A stretch of DNA of 64,000 nt from Paenibacillus oenotherae (GTDB lineage: Bacteria; Bacillota; Bacilli; Paenibacillales; Paenibacillaceae), in NCBI RefSeq assembly GCF_019443105.1, contig NZ_JAHZIJ010000001.1, positions 310,001 through 374,000 of the forward strand, written 5' to 3'. Shown here piece by piece: positions 8,617 through 18,017 of the stretch. The stretch's first letter is position 1; every line of letters starts with the position of its first letter. The notes under the pieces were generated by a model. It was not told where the DNA came from, made no database searches, and was given only the letters and a program-made list of their open reading frames with translations. A program made the position numbers and the translations under genes.

Positions 8617-9253
8617 TCAATTCGTCCCCTTCTTTGTCCAAATAATAAGCCAAGCTGAGTAATTCCGTTGTAAAATCAGCATGATGAATTCGAATTTCAT
8701 CCGGCACACGAAGAATAGTCGGCGCGAAATTCAGAATGCCCTCGATTCCTGCCTCCACGAACCGGTCTGCTACGTTTTGCGCTTCCGCTGCCGGAACCGT
8801 TATAATTCCGACGCGGATATTCAGCTCTGCAACGGTAGCCTTGAGCGCTTCGATCGGCAGAACAGTCAGGCTGTTGATCTGTGTTCCGACGATGCTCGGA
8901 TGCGCGTCGAAGATCGCCGTTATTTTCATATTATCCTTGAGATACGTACTATAATTACTGAGCGCGCGTCCCAAATTGCCTGCTCCCACAAGGGCAACGA
9001 AGAGCGGCTGATCGAGCTTCAGAATTTGTCTGATCTTCTCAATCAGATAGGAGACATCATATCCGATCCCCTTGCGGCCAAAATCACCGAAATAAGCAAG
9101 ATCCTTGCGAATTTGCGCCGGATTCAAATCCAGCTTGTTCCCAAGCTCCTGCGACGATACGGTCTGCACATCCCGTTTACGCAAATCATTCAACACTTGC
9201 AAATAAACCGGAAGCCTTCGTACGACGGCCTCGGAAATTTTCAACGCTTTCAT
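8597..9253 (-). CDS. rex: Redox-sensing transcriptional repressor Rex
   Basis: 218 aa. An N-terminal winged helix (KISEAVVRRLPVYLQVL, then LGNKLDLNPAQIRKDLAYFG) binds DNA, and a Rossmann domain with GAGNLGRAL senses the NADH/NAD+ ratio. The C-terminal swapped helix (FTTELLSLAYYLD) is present. Rex represses fermentation and respiration genes when NADH is low. I start at MKALKIS (9253), whose ATG overlaps the dinG TGA (ATGA). In B. subtilis rex lies elsewhere. Possible targets in this window include the qcr promoter region, but I see no exact Rex box. Confidence 0.93.
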   Translation of the reverse strand: MKALKISEAVVRRLPVYLQVLNDLRKRDVQTVSSQELGNKLDLNPAQIRKDLAYFGDFGRKGIGYDVSYLIEKIRQILKLDQPLFVALVGAGNLGRALSNYSTYLKDNMKITAIFDAHPSIVGTQINSLTVLPIEALKATVAELNIRVGIITVPAAEAQNVADRFVEAGIEGILNFAPTILRVPDEIRIHHADFTTELLSLAYYLDKEGDELNEPSMD

Positions 9254-12132
9254 GACTCCGCACTCCCTTCGCCATCCGATAACCATTCTCTGATCCGCGG
9301 TACGATCTGCTCTAGATGCATATGCTCAATTTTGGGACCTGGCAGCGAATATAGAAAATATTTGCCGTAGTACGAATCGATAACGCGTGTATCGTAAATC
9401 AGTACGATTCCACGATCCTTGCCTGTCCTCACGAGACGGCCGAAGCCCTGCTTGAAACGGATAACAGCTTGCGGGATCGACAGCTTCATAAAAGGATTCT
9501 GCTTCTGCTCCTGCAGCATCTCCGACTTCGCCTCGACAAGCGGGTGATTCGGCGGCTGGAACGGCAGCCTTACGATCGCCAGACAAGTGAGCGCCTCGCC
9601 GGGAATATCGACGCCTTCCCAGAAGCTGCTCGTTCCAAGCAGCACAGAAGCTGCCTGCTGCTGGAATCGCCTCGTCAGCTTGCTGCGGTTCCCGCTGTCG
9701 ATCCCTTGACCCAGAAGCTGAATGCCGCTTGGTGCAAGCAGCTCCTTGAGCGGTTCATACACCTGCTTCAGCATTCGGTAAGAGGTGAACAGGACGAGCA
9801 TCCGGCCCTTGGTCTCAATGGCCGCCTGTGCAAGTGATTCCACAAGCATTTCATTGAATAACGGATCTCCCGCCGCTCCCTTCAATACAGGGAAATTGCG
9901 CGGAATACAGACGAGCGCTTGATCGCGGTAATTGAATGGCGAAGGGAGCTGAACCGTCTTCAGACGCCCGTTGGCCTCATCCTCCAGCAAACCCAGCTGC
10001 TCGCAGGCATACTGGAATGACTTCTGCACCGATAACGTCGCAGAGGTCATAACGACGCTTTTTTTCGTCTCGAAAAAATAAGTGCGGAGCTGCGGGCTGA
10101 CATCGGCCGGCACAGCGAAGAGATGAACCGATTTGGCCCTTGAGACACTGTTCGCTTCCAGCCAATAAACAAGCTCTGTTTTGTCCGCTTTCATGAACTG
10201 GCGGATTTCATCTCTTGCTCTGGCCATATCCTTGACCGTTCCGCTCAGATCAGTTACAAGCGCCACGATGCCTGGATCATCGACATGCTCCTTAATCTCG
10301 GAGAAAAGCTTGTCCAGCGGACGAATAATCCCGCTAAGCTCCCCATGTACCCTTTCCTCCACAAGCTGCGCATCCTCCCAATGGTGGGGCAGTTTGCCGC
10401 TGCGCAGGCGCAGCACGAATTGTCCTCCTTCGCCGCCCGATTCCCCGGAGCCGCTGCCAGCCGTACCGCCAAGCGCATACAGCATTTCGAATAATCGGTC
10501 CCAATCATCGCGAAGCTCGCCGAAGATCGGCACAATTTCATCAATGATCTCTCTCCATTTGTCCGATTTATCAGTATCCTCATTGGCTAGTCTTGCCTTG
10601 AGAACAATAAGCTGGCCGTTGCGGGCATCCTTGCACAATCGAATGACAGGATGAGGGATGGAATAATAGGATAATTGCGTACCGAGATGCTTGCCTGCAA
10701 CCTCCTCCAGATGATGCGCCTCATCGACGATGAGATGCTCATAGCTAGGAAGCAGGCGGTGGTCTGCACGAATATCGGTGAACAGCATGGAGTGGTTCGT
10801 AATGACAACATCCGCGATGTTCGCCTCTTGCTTTGCTCTATGATAATAGCACCGTTTGAACCAGGGACAGCTGCGGTTGAGGCAGGAATCCGCATCGCTT
10901 GCCACTGTACCCCAGAAATCGGCTCCTTTATTGCCGAAATTAAGCTCTTCCTGGTCGCCATGCTCCGTCTCACTAAGCCATACAATCATTTGCGAGGCTG
11001 TGATCCGGTCCTCGACCGGAGAGGTGAAATCCCTTGCATGGACTCTGCCTTCGAACTTGCGCAAACATAAATAATTGCCGCGCCCTTTGAAGATCGCAGC
11101 CTTGTAGGGATAAGGAAGAACGGAATGAAGCAGAGGAAGATCACGTTGTCTAAGCTGCTCTTGAAGATTGATTGTGTGGGTACTGACGACTATCTTCTTA
11201 TTATGTTGGACACCATAATAGAGTGCCGGAATGAGATAGCCTAATGACTTCCCGGTTCCCGTGCCGGCCTCAATCAATAGATGGCGGTTCTGCTCCAGTG
11301 CCTCAAGTACTTCCTGAAACATCATATTCTGCGGCTCGCGTTCCTCATAGCCGGGTATGATAGAGCGAATGCCATCCTTAATATGCGCCATATAGCTCTG
11401 GAAAGTCCAATCACTTACCGCTTCAGCCTGGCCGACCTCGCTTCTTGGCGGCTCTTCATCTGTCCAATCGCCTGCTTTCATAGCGAATTGGCGAAAATAC
11501 ACGTAAGCGTTCGGATCGATAGCGGATGCTGTTTCCTTTTGCAGCGCAATGCCTCCGATAAACCAGCCCAGATCATCGATATCGTCACCGAGCAGCTGAG
11601 CCAGCCGCTGGAGCGTCAGAAGCGGCAGCTGCTGAAGCTTGTTGAAGCACTCGACGAGCAATTCGGCAGTCGCCATAGCGTCGCTATCCGCTCTGTGCTG
11701 CTGTTCATGCAGGATGCCGAACTGCTCCGTCACAGCCCCGAGCTGATAAGAGGTTAGTGTGGGGAACAAGATGCGCAGCAGATCGATGGTATCCAGCCGG
11801 CGCCCGGCGAACGGCATATAGCCGCATCGATCGAGCGCTGAGCTGAGAAACCCGGCATCGAAGCCGACATTATGGGCGACCAGCACGGCATCGTCCAGCA
11901 ATGGAATAAGCTCCAACAGCACATCTTCAATAACCGGCGCATCCTCAACCATGGACTCATCTATTCCAGTTAACTGTGTAATAAATGGCGGTATCGGTAT
12001 TGTCGGCTTTACGAATGTATGATAAGTCCGGATGACTTGCATCGTTTCATCGAGCAGTACGAGTCCGACCTGTATAATTTCATCGCCGGCTCCATGACCG
12101 GTCGTCTCCAAATCCAGTACTGCGTAATTCAT
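9250..12132 (-). CDS. dinG: DinG-type DNA helicase/exonuclease
   Basis: 960 aa. An N-terminal DnaQ-like 3'-5' exonuclease domain (LDLETTG carries the first acidic pair) is fused to an XPD/DinG superfamily 2 helicase with Walker A EAGTGTGKS and a DEAH box (VDEAHHLEE). Four cysteines, one in GNYLCLRK and three in CLNRSCPWFKRC, are placed as in iron-sulphur helicases, unlike the S. aureus type that lacks them. It probably unwinds DNA or RNA-DNA forks in repair. Start chosen at MNYAVLDLETTG with an AGAGGA ribosome site. It overlaps rex and follows a TPR gene by 26 bp. Confidence 0.92.
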   Translation of the reverse strand: MNYAVLDLETTGHGAGDEIIQVGLVLLDETMQVIRTYHTFVKPTIPIPPFITQLTGIDESMVEDAPVIEDVLLELIPLLDDAVLVAHNVGFDAGFLSSALDRCGYMPFAGRRLDTIDLLRILFPTLTSYQLGAVTEQFGILHEQQHRADSDAMATAELLVECFNKLQQLPLLTLQRLAQLLGDDIDDLGWFIGGIALQKETASAIDPNAYVYFRQFAMKAGDWTDEEPPRSEVGQAEAVSDWTFQSYMAHIKDGIRSIIPGYEEREPQNMMFQEVLEALEQNRHLLIEAGTGTGKSLGYLIPALYYGVQHNKKIVVSTHTINLQEQLRQRDLPLLHSVLPYPYKAAIFKGRGNYLCLRKFEGRVHARDFTSPVEDRITASQMIVWLSETEHGDQEELNFGNKGADFWGTVASDADSCLNRSCPWFKRCYYHRAKQEANIADVVITNHSMLFTDIRADHRLLPSYEHLIVDEAHHLEEVAGKHLGTQLSYYSIPHPVIRLCKDARNGQLIVLKARLANEDTDKSDKWREIIDEIVPIFGELRDDWDRLFEMLYALGGTAGSGSGESGGEGGQFVLRLRSGKLPHHWEDAQLVEERVHGELSGIIRPLDKLFSEIKEHVDDPGIVALVTDLSGTVKDMARARDEIRQFMKADKTELVYWLEANSVSRAKSVHLFAVPADVSPQLRTYFFETKKSVVMTSATLSVQKSFQYACEQLGLLEDEANGRLKTVQLPSPFNYRDQALVCIPRNFPVLKGAAGDPLFNEMLVESLAQAAIETKGRMLVLFTSYRMLKQVYEPLKELLAPSGIQLLGQGIDSGNRSKLTRRFQQQAASVLLGTSSFWEGVDIPGEALTCLAIVRLPFQPPNHPLVEAKSEMLQEQKQNPFMKLSIPQAVIRFKQGFGRLVRTGKDRGIVLIYDTRVIDSYYGKYFLYSLPGPKIEHMHLEQIVPRIREWLSDGEGSAES

Positions 12133-12158
12133 CCGGTTCGATCCTCTCGCATTTGTTA

Positions 12159-12911
12159 CTAAAGCTGTCCACTCCCAAAAAATAACGATAGTTGCCCTTC
12201 GTGCTGCTGACACGATTGCAAATTGGAGAGCGGCTCCGTAAAATCCGGGTCTGTCTCATGTGCTTTCAAAAAATAATGCTCGGCCTGCTCCAAATTCATT
12301 CGAACCGCTTGAATACAGCCAAGTGCGTTATATCCAAGCGCCCGCCATCTAGGGTGGTCGGTAAGTTCAACCAACAGCTGAAAGTGGCGCTGCGCCTCAT
12401 GCCATTCCTGCAAATGCATGCAAGTCATAGCCAGAAACATTCTGGCCAAATTGTCTTCCGGTGCGTACTTGACCGCCTCGCGAAAATATTGGGCAGCATC
12501 ACGAAACATGAACAGCTTGAAATAGCCTTGTCCCTTGACCATAGCCAGCTCCCGCTGCTCATCCGTATAAGCTGAGCATTCAGAAGCTGCGCTGCCGAAG
12601 TCAGCGGCAGCCTCCAGAGAGGCCAGGCCCGTGGCAGCAGGTGCGGCCGGATACAGAACCCCAGGCTTGGTACCTGCTTCCACTTGCCCTTCCCCGGAGT
12701 GGCCCGCCTCCCCCAGAGGATGCTGCATATCGCGAAAATCAGCCATCTTTTCCTCGAATTGAAGCCACTCCTCGATAAACGCATCGCTGAACTGCTTCAA
12801 TACGGCGAGTTGTTGCGTCAACTGTTCCTTTTGCTCGGCATTGGCATTGGAATAATGAATCATAATGTCATCAAGCATTTCGTTCATTGTCGCGAATACA
12901 TGCTTTATCAT
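12159..12911 (-). CDS. Tetratricopeptide-repeat protein
   Basis: 250 aa, no named family. The N-terminal 70 residues are helical and acidic, followed by an Ala/Gly/Pro-rich linker (about 70-115) and then about three TPR units (QGYFKLFMFRDAAQYFREAV, LARMFLAMTCMHLQEWHEA, YNALGCIQAVRMNLEQAEHYFLKA). This is a protein-protein interaction scaffold in the cytoplasm. Starting at MIKHVF puts a GGTGGG ribosome site 9 bp upstream; the ATG three codons earlier is too close to it. It stands at the position between panD and dinG in the operon-like series. Confidence 0.75.
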   Translation of the reverse strand: MIKHVFATMNEMLDDIMIHYSNANAEQKEQLTQQLAVLKQFSDAFIEEWLQFEEKMADFRDMQHPLGEAGHSGEGQVEAGTKPGVLYPAAPAATGLASLEAAADFGSAASECSAYTDEQRELAMVKGQGYFKLFMFRDAAQYFREAVKYAPEDNLARMFLAMTCMHLQEWHEAQRHFQLLVELTDHPRWRALGYNALGCIQAVRMNLEQAEHYFLKAHETDPDFTEPLSNLQSCQQHEGQLSLFFGSGQL

Positions 12912-12972
12912 CGCCCGCATCCCACCTTCACGCCACGTTGTAATGTAGTGAATTTGTTATGCTCATTCTTTG

Positions 12973-13020
12973 CTGGGACGACCTGTTTCATACTCTGTCC
13001 CAGACGTTACACAAGTCTGG
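12973..13020 (-). promoter_or_regulatory. Two mutually exclusive hairpins between panD and the TPR gene
   Basis: CTGGGAC (12973-12979) can pair with GTCCCAG (12997-13003), while CCAGAC (13000-13005) can pair with GTCTGG (13015-13020). The pairings share bases 13000-13003. Neither has a T-run, so this is not a normal terminator. Confidence 0.4.
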
Positions 13021-13042
13021 AATAAGACTTGCCCCTTGGCAT

Positions 13043-13426
13043 TTATAGAATGGTGGCGTGAATTTCTTCCGACAAGGTATCAACCGGACGATTGTTTGCA
13101 TCCATAATAACAACCTTGGGCTTATACGAGCGAGCTTCCTCTTCCGTCATAAGTCCGTAGGAGATAATAATAACATTATCGCCGGGCTGAACCAAGCGCG
13201 CAGCTGCTCCATTGAGACAAATCACGCCGGAACCGCGCGGCCCTGTAATGACATAAGTTTCTAACCGCGCGCCATTATTGTTATTCACGATCTGAACCTT
13301 CTCGTTGGCCCAGAGATCAGCCAGCTCCATCAGATCCTCATCAATGGTTATGCTGCCTACATAGTTCAAGTTCGCTTCCGTTACGGTTGCCCGGTGAATC
13401 TTGGATTTCATCATTGTTCTAAACAT
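13043..13426 (-). CDS. panD: Aspartate 1-decarboxylase (pyruvoyl enzyme)
   Basis: Makes beta-alanine from L-aspartate for pantothenate. 127 aa. The self-cleavage site is exactly where expected: Gly24-Ser25 in NYVGSITID, giving the pyruvoyl cofactor on Ser25. Tyr58-type and Arg54-type neighbourhood ([10 protein letters not shown]) is present. The start [13 protein letters not shown] has a GGAGGTG ribosome site and overlaps the end of panC by 8 bp; the longer in-frame start MEVFS would shift the cleavage site. It is the last pan gene of panBCD. Confidence 0.96.
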   Translation of the reverse strand: MFRTMMKSKIHRATVTEANLNYVGSITIDEDLMELADLWANEKVQIVNNNNGARLETYVITGPRGSGVICLNGAAARLVQPGDNVIIISYGLMTEEEARSYKPKVVIMDANNRPVDTLSEEIHATIL

Positions 13427-14309
13427 GCTGAACACCTCCACGAGGTAAAATTAGTCGATTATCGATCAGACGTGTCCGTCCGAACTTCACTGCCAGAGCC
13501 ACGATTAGCGTGGAGCGGCAGTCTGACAATTGGACCCCCGCTTCCAGCGGCGACAAGTCCGGATAAGACAGCAGCTCGGCATAATCAATTTCCGCAAGCG
13601 GAGCACTCGTTATCGCATCCCGGATTTGCCCTTCGAGCTTCGCAGCCGTCATCCCCGGCTCCATCACCCAGCTCTCGGCTGAGCGCAGCGTCTGTGACAA
13701 GACGACAGCTTGTCTGCGCTCCTCCTCGCTCAGATACACATTGCGCGAGCTCATAGCCAGACCGTCGGCTTCACGCACAGTATCGCATGGCACAATTGCA
13801 ACCGGAATATTGAGGTCATCGACCATCCGCTGAATAACGGCAACCTGCTGCGCATCCTTCATTCCGAAGAATGCCCGGTGGGGCTCAATAATATGAAACA
13901 ATTTGCTCACAACGATTCCTACGCCGTCAAAATGTCCCGGCCTCGACGCTCCGCACAAACGATCCGTTACCGAATCAATGACCACTCTGGTCAGCGGCTT
14001 CACAGGATACATCTCGGACACTGTCGGCATGAACAGAAGATCGATGCCATTGGCCTCAGCCAATGCGATATCATTCTCTGCGCTGCGCGGGTACCGGTCA
14101 AAATCCTCATTGGGACCAAACTGCAGCGGGTTGACGAATATCGACAGCACAGCATAACCGCATTCTGCCTTGGCGCGCTGCATCAGACTGGCATGACCCT
14201 CATGCAGGTAGCCCATCGTCGGCACGAAGCCGATCTGCTCTTGAGGAGCTTGAAGGCGCTGCTTCGCCAGCACTTCTCTCGCTTCTTGTATCGTTGTACA
14301 GACGATCAT
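13419..14309 (-). CDS. panC: Pantothenate synthetase
   Basis: Joins pantoate and beta-alanine using ATP. 296 aa. The adenylate-forming signature TMGYLHEGH and the second nucleotide loop ([12 protein letters not shown]) are present, as is the pantoate-binding [18 protein letters not shown]. It overlaps panB by 4 bp and panD by 8 bp, so the three pan genes are one translationally coupled unit. Confidence 0.97.
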   Translation of the reverse strand: MIVCTTIQEAREVLAKQRLQAPQEQIGFVPTMGYLHEGHASLMQRAKAECGYAVLSIFVNPLQFGPNEDFDRYPRSAENDIALAEANGIDLLFMPTVSEMYPVKPLTRVVIDSVTDRLCGASRPGHFDGVGIVVSKLFHIIEPHRAFFGMKDAQQVAVIQRMVDDLNIPVAIVPCDTVREADGLAMSSRNVYLSEEERRQAVVLSQTLRSAESWVMEPGMTAAKLEGQIRDAITSAPLAEIDYAELLSYPDLSPLEAGVQLSDCRSTLIVALAVKFGRTRLIDNRLILPRGGVQHV

Positions 14310-15226
14310 CGGGTGTCACTCTCCTTCCTGTCAATCAAGCCAGGCGAGCTCTGCTGTTCAGCCGCATCGGCCGCCTTGTTCCCGCTTCCGCCGTACAAGC
14401 CTTGAATGACCTCTTGGTTCATTGGAAACACATGCTCCTCAGCGGGGAAAGCTCTCGATTTCACATCCGCAACATAGGCGCCAATCGCGCCCCGGATTGT
14501 CGTTCCGATATCCGCATACGTTTTCACCATGCGCTTTTCCTTGTAATCATGCGTATATTGCAAAATATCGTGATAAACAAGCACCTGTCCATCACACCCG
14601 CGGCCTGCCCCGATTCCGATAGTCGGGATGGTCAGCACGGAAGAAATATATTCCGCAAGCGGCTCTGCTACAAGCTCCAGCACGATGCCGAATGCCCCCG
14701 CCGCTTCCAGCGCCTTGGCATCTTCAATCAGTTGCTTCGCTTCTCTCTCCAGCTTGCCCTGCACCCTGTACCCGCCGAGCTGATGCACGGACTGGGGAGT
14801 GAGGCCAATATGCCCGAGCACCGGTATGCCTGCCCGCACACATGCGGCCACCTCGTCTGCAATGTCGGCTCCGCCCTCCAGCTTCACCGCATGGGCATGG
14901 CCTTCCTGCATGAGCCGGGCCGCATTGCGCAATGTTGTTTCAATGCCGAGCCGATAGGTCATAAAGGGCAGGTCTGCTACAATAAAGGTGCTTGTCGCAC
15001 CGCGGGCAACCGCCCGTGTATGATAAACCATATCATCCAAAGTTACAGGTATTGTCGTATCATAGCCAAGCACAACATTGCCAAGCGAGTCGCCGACAAG
15101 AATGACGTCAACGCCGGCCTCCTCTGCCAGCTTGGCGGATGGATAATCGTATGCGGTCAGCACTGAAATTGGCTCGCCGCTCTGCTTCATTTTTTTCATC
15201 TTCGTAATAGTCAACGGTTGTTTCAT
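14306..15226 (-). CDS. panB: 3-methyl-2-oxobutanoate hydroxymethyltransferase
   Basis: First committed step of pantothenate synthesis: ketoisovalerate plus methylene-THF to ketopantoate. 306 aa TIM barrel with the family motif LTAYDYPSAKLAEEAGVDVI and metal-binding VGDSLGNVVLGYDTT. A strong AAGGAGGAC ribosome site precedes the ATG. It is the first gene after a leader of about 230 nt that holds a terminator, so its transcription is probably attenuated. Confidence 0.97.
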   Translation of the reverse strand: MKQPLTITKMKKMKQSGEPISVLTAYDYPSAKLAEEAGVDVILVGDSLGNVVLGYDTTIPVTLDDMVYHTRAVARGATSTFIVADLPFMTYRLGIETTLRNAARLMQEGHAHAVKLEGGADIADEVAACVRAGIPVLGHIGLTPQSVHQLGGYRVQGKLEREAKQLIEDAKALEAAGAFGIVLELVAEPLAEYISSVLTIPTIGIGAGRGCDGQVLVYHDILQYTHDYKEKRMVKTYADIGTTIRGAIGAYVADVKSRAFPAEEHVFPMNQEVIQGLYGGSGNKAADAAEQQSSPGLIDRKESDTR

Positions 15227-15263
15227 TGCTCCGTCCTCCTTAGATTGGATTTAGCTTAAAACG

Positions 15264-15295
15264 CAAAAAAACCTTCTAGCCTCCGCTAAAAAGGT
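15264..15295 (-). terminator. Intrinsic terminator in the panB leader (attenuator)
   Basis: Arms 15285-15295 and 15271-15280 (ACCTTxxTAGC / GCTAGAAGGT, 4-nt loop) are followed by TTTTTTT on the minus strand. It lies 38 bp before panB and after the panB promoter, so it can only act as a conditional terminator of the pan operon. Confidence 0.8.
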
Positions 15296-15486
15296 CCCAA
15301 TACTAAAAGGAACGTCACTTTAATTGCGAGTTTCCTTCTGTCTCGGTCCCTAACGGCTCAGAGCAGAGTACACTTCCATGCAAATGACATTGAATCATCC
15401 CGTATTCCTGAAGCTAAAAGCAACAGATGACCGGTGCAGTTCGCACGATGCGATACCGCCCTGTCATGCTAACCTTCGCTCAGTCC
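15296..15486 (-). promoter_or_regulatory. Structured panB 5' leader, candidate pan-type RNA element
   Basis: About 190 nt of non-coding leader before the attenuator. A strong bulged hairpin spans 15427-15477 (ATGAC/GTCAT base, CGCA-TCG-TGCG tip), and a second AAGGAA/TTCCTT hairpin lies nearer the terminator. The motif GGGACC occurs twice. The published pan motif (stem with bulged adenosines upstream of panB/panC) is the natural candidate, but I could not match a consensus. No T-box, TPP, SAM or FMN signature was seen. Confidence 0.55.
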
Positions 15487-15487
15487 C

Positions 15488-15516
15488 AGTATAACAAATA
15501 TGCAAGACTCCGTCTA
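15488..15516 (-). promoter_or_regulatory. Probable SigA promoter of panBCD
   Basis: -35 TAGACG (15511-15516), 17-bp spacer, -10 TATACT (15488-15493) on the minus strand, just after the birA stop at 15524. Transcription would begin near 15481 and give the structured leader. Confidence 0.6.
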
Positions 15517-15523
15517 TGAGCGG

Positions 15524-16519
15524 TTAACCTCCGCTGTTTGCCTCCGGGAATCGCATTTCCGCCGAGAATACGGGCACGACAGAGCCGTCGGCCTTCTCCA
15601 CCAGCAGCGCCCCCCGCTCATCAAGTCCAATCGGCGTACCCTCGAATACCTCCGTCGGGGCGTACAGCTTGGTCGGCTTGTGCAGCGTTACAGACAAGGC
15701 TTCCCATAACGTTCGAATCGGCCCGAAGCCTTCACGTTGGTAAACCGCGTACAGATGCTCCAATTGGCGGATAAAGGCTGCCACAACCGCACCTCTGTCG
15801 ATATGCTCGCCACCTGCAATAAGCAGCGATGTTGCGACATCCAGAAGCTCCTTGGGGTAATCCTCCGGCTCCAGATTGACGCTGACGCCGACTCCGGCAA
15901 TGACGTAGCGCAGACGCTCGTCCTCAGCCGTTGATTCCAGCAGAATTCCGCTTATCTTCTTGCCTCCGATTAACAGGTCATTGGGCCATTTAATCCCGAT
16001 TTCAAGCGGAACGACCGACTTTAACGCGCGGCAGAGCGCCACCGCTGTCAGCAGCGTAAGCTGCGGAGCGAATTGCAGCGGAATGCCCGGTCTGAGCACA
16101 AGGCTCATCCATACTCCTTTGCCTGCTGGCGATACCCAGCTGCGGCCTAATCTGCCGCGGCCATTGGTCTGCTGGTCTGCTATAACAAGCGTCCCCTCAG
16201 GCGCTCCTTCTTCGGCCATCTGCTGTGCAATATTTTGCGTAGAATCAACAGAATCCAACAGCTTGATGGAGCGCACCAATGTGGTGCCTTCAAGCTTTAC
16301 AAGCAGCTCAGGCAACGTCAGCTTGGATGGCTTGCCCATCAGACGGTATCCCAGTCTCCGGGACGCCTCGATCCTGTAGCCCTGTGACTCCAGCTTCTTC
16401 ATCTGCTTCCATACTGCCGTCCGGCTGATGTTGAGCTCACGGCTAAGCGCTTCTCCAGATACATACTGCTCCGGCTGGCCTTCTAATAACTCAATAATCC
16501 GATTGTAGTTCAAGTTCAT
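15524..16519 (-). CDS. birA: Bifunctional biotin--protein ligase / biotin operon repressor
   Basis: 331 aa. An N-terminal winged helix (VSGEALSRELNISRTAVWKQ) makes this the repressor-type BirA. The ligase core carries the biotinyl-AMP loop GRGRLGRSW and KWPNDLLI, and the C-terminal SH3-like domain follows. It attaches biotin to carboxylase carrier proteins and represses biotin genes. It overlaps cca by 4 bp, as in B. subtilis cca-birA. Confidence 0.96.
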   Translation of the reverse strand: MNLNYNRIIELLEGQPEQYVSGEALSRELNISRTAVWKQMKKLESQGYRIEASRRLGYRLMGKPSKLTLPELLVKLEGTTLVRSIKLLDSVDSTQNIAQQMAEEGAPEGTLVIADQQTNGRGRLGRSWVSPAGKGVWMSLVLRPGIPLQFAPQLTLLTAVALCRALKSVVPLEIGIKWPNDLLIGGKKISGILLESTAEDERLRYVIAGVGVSVNLEPEDYPKELLDVATSLLIAGGEHIDRGAVVAAFIRQLEHLYAVYQREGFGPIRTLWEALSVTLHKPTKLYAPTEVFEGTPIGLDERGALLVEKADGSVVPVFSAEMRFPEANSGG

Positions 16520-17895
16520 GGAGACTCCTTATCCGCCCGATTGGCCCTTACAGCCTCATTCATACTTGCAGCATAAGCCAGCAGTTGATCCCTGTCATTA
16601 GGGATTCGGCGCTCGGCGACAGCTCGAACCAGATCGTTCAACAAGCCGCTCATCCAGGGACCTGCAGGCCTGCCAAGCACCTGCAATAGATCTCTTCCGC
16701 CGACCGCCAAGTCCTTCACTGACCAAACCGGCATTTCGCCAAGCCACAGCGCCAGCTTGTCCAGCCGAGCCTCCAACTCCACAGGCAGGCCATTATCCTG
16801 GGAATCCGCTTCTTGCCGCGCCAGGAGCAGAGCTGGAATTACTCGCATGATGCCAAGCCATGCTAGTGATGCTTGTTTGCCTTCACTCAATAATGTGCTC
16901 GTCCACAACAAGCGCAGCTGCCCGTCGGCTTCTCCCTCCGTTGCTTTGCACCTCATGCGAAAATGCACCCGAACTACCGCACTGACATGCTGCATGCGGG
17001 CAAGGGAGTATCTTAATTGATGGAACAGCTCTGCAGTCTCTTCATCAGTCAGTGAGCATGCCAGGCAAAGAGCTGACCAGCGGTTATCGACTTCTGGTAA
17101 TGCGTCCACTGTATTCAGAATACAGAATGACCGATCCGAGACATTCACTTCATCAGAAGCAGAAGCATCATTAAGGAGAGTATCCGCTCGGAGAAGCCGA
17201 GGCGGCAGCTCACGCTTCGTGTGGGCAAGCAATCCGCTGGCTGCCATCCAGCGCATGGCAAGCAGCGGATTCTTCCCGCCCATCATCTTGTCCGCTTCCG
17301 CTCCGACACGTTCCATAGCAACATAAGAGAGCAGCGTCCTGTGCCGAATGAGCGCCCTCCATGTGTCGGAGGCGATGCTCATCCCGAATTCGGCTGCGAA
17401 CCGGATGGCGCGAACCATGCGGAGCGCATCCTCTTGAAATCTCGCATCACTGTCGCCAACGCACCGAAGCGTTCTTCTCTCCATGTCCTGCATGCCGCCG
17501 AAAGGATCAACAATCGTTCCATCCGGTCTCATAGCCATGGCGTTAATCGTAAAGTCCCGCCGCTCCAGATCCGCTTCGAGACTCGTTACGAACGCAACCT
17601 CTTTCGGTCTACGGAATTGCTCATAGCCTGATTCTGTCCGGTATGTCGTAATCTCATAGGCTTCGCCATCCTGAATAACCGTCACCGTACCATGCTTGAG
17701 GCCTGTCGGAATGGTGTGCGGGAACACCTCCATTACTTGCTGCGGTGTTGCAGAAGTCGCTATATCCACATCCTTCAGCTCGCGCCCTATCCATGTATCC
17801 CGGACACATCCGCCTACAAACACAGCTTCATAGCCATGAGATTCCAGCAATTGAAGTACCGGAAGTGCCCCTTGCAATGCCTTGTTCCAGTCCAC
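16516..17895 (-). CDS. cca: CCA-adding tRNA nucleotidyltransferase
   Basis: Adds or repairs the 3' CCA of tRNAs. 459 aa class II enzyme: GGCVRD and the metal-binding DVDIATSA lie near the N-terminus, followed by the RRDFTINAM motif and the helical head/body domains. It is longer than the roughly 400-aa Bacillus protein because of an extended C-terminal region. It starts at a GTG (17893-17895) with a GGGAGGG ribosome site. A 9-bp tandem repeat lies 22 bp upstream of the start. Confidence 0.93.
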   Translation of the reverse strand: MDWNKALQGALPVLQLLESHGYEAVFVGGCVRDTWIGRELKDVDIATSATPQQVMEVFPHTIPTGLKHGTVTVIQDGEAYEITTYRTESGYEQFRRPKEVAFVTSLEADLERRDFTINAMAMRPDGTIVDPFGGMQDMERRTLRCVGDSDARFQEDALRMVRAIRFAAEFGMSIASDTWRALIRHRTLLSYVAMERVGAEADKMMGGKNPLLAMRWMAASGLLAHTKRELPPRLLRADTLLNDASASDEVNVSDRSFCILNTVDALPEVDNRWSALCLACSLTDEETAELFHQLRYSLARMQHVSAVVRVHFRMRCKATEGEADGQLRLLWTSTLLSEGKQASLAWLGIMRVIPALLLARQEADSQDNGLPVELEARLDKLALWLGEMPVWSVKDLAVGGRDLLQVLGRPAGPWMSGLLNDLVRAVAERRIPNDRDQLLAYAASMNEAVRANRADKESP

Positions 17896-17917
17896 AACGC
17901 TTCCCTCCCTAAGCTTT

Positions 17918-17971
17918 GAAGTTCTTGAACTTCTTGAACTTCATGAATTTCTTGAATTTCTTGAATTTCTT
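17918..17971. repeat. 9-bp tandem repeat upstream of cca
   Basis: Six units of GAATTTCTT / GAACTTCTT with single-base variants, followed by diverged units. On the minus strand the array lies just 5' of the cca ribosome site. The unit length is a multiple of three. Confidence 0.85.
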
Positions 17972-18017
17972 GAACATCGAATTTAGCACTTCGAACTTTT
18001 TTGAACTTCTTCAACGA

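Noticed and set aside
15227-15486. T-box riboswitch before panB
   Set aside because: The core AGGGTGGNACCGCG is absent; only TGGGACC resembles part of it, and a pan operon is not a usual T-box target.
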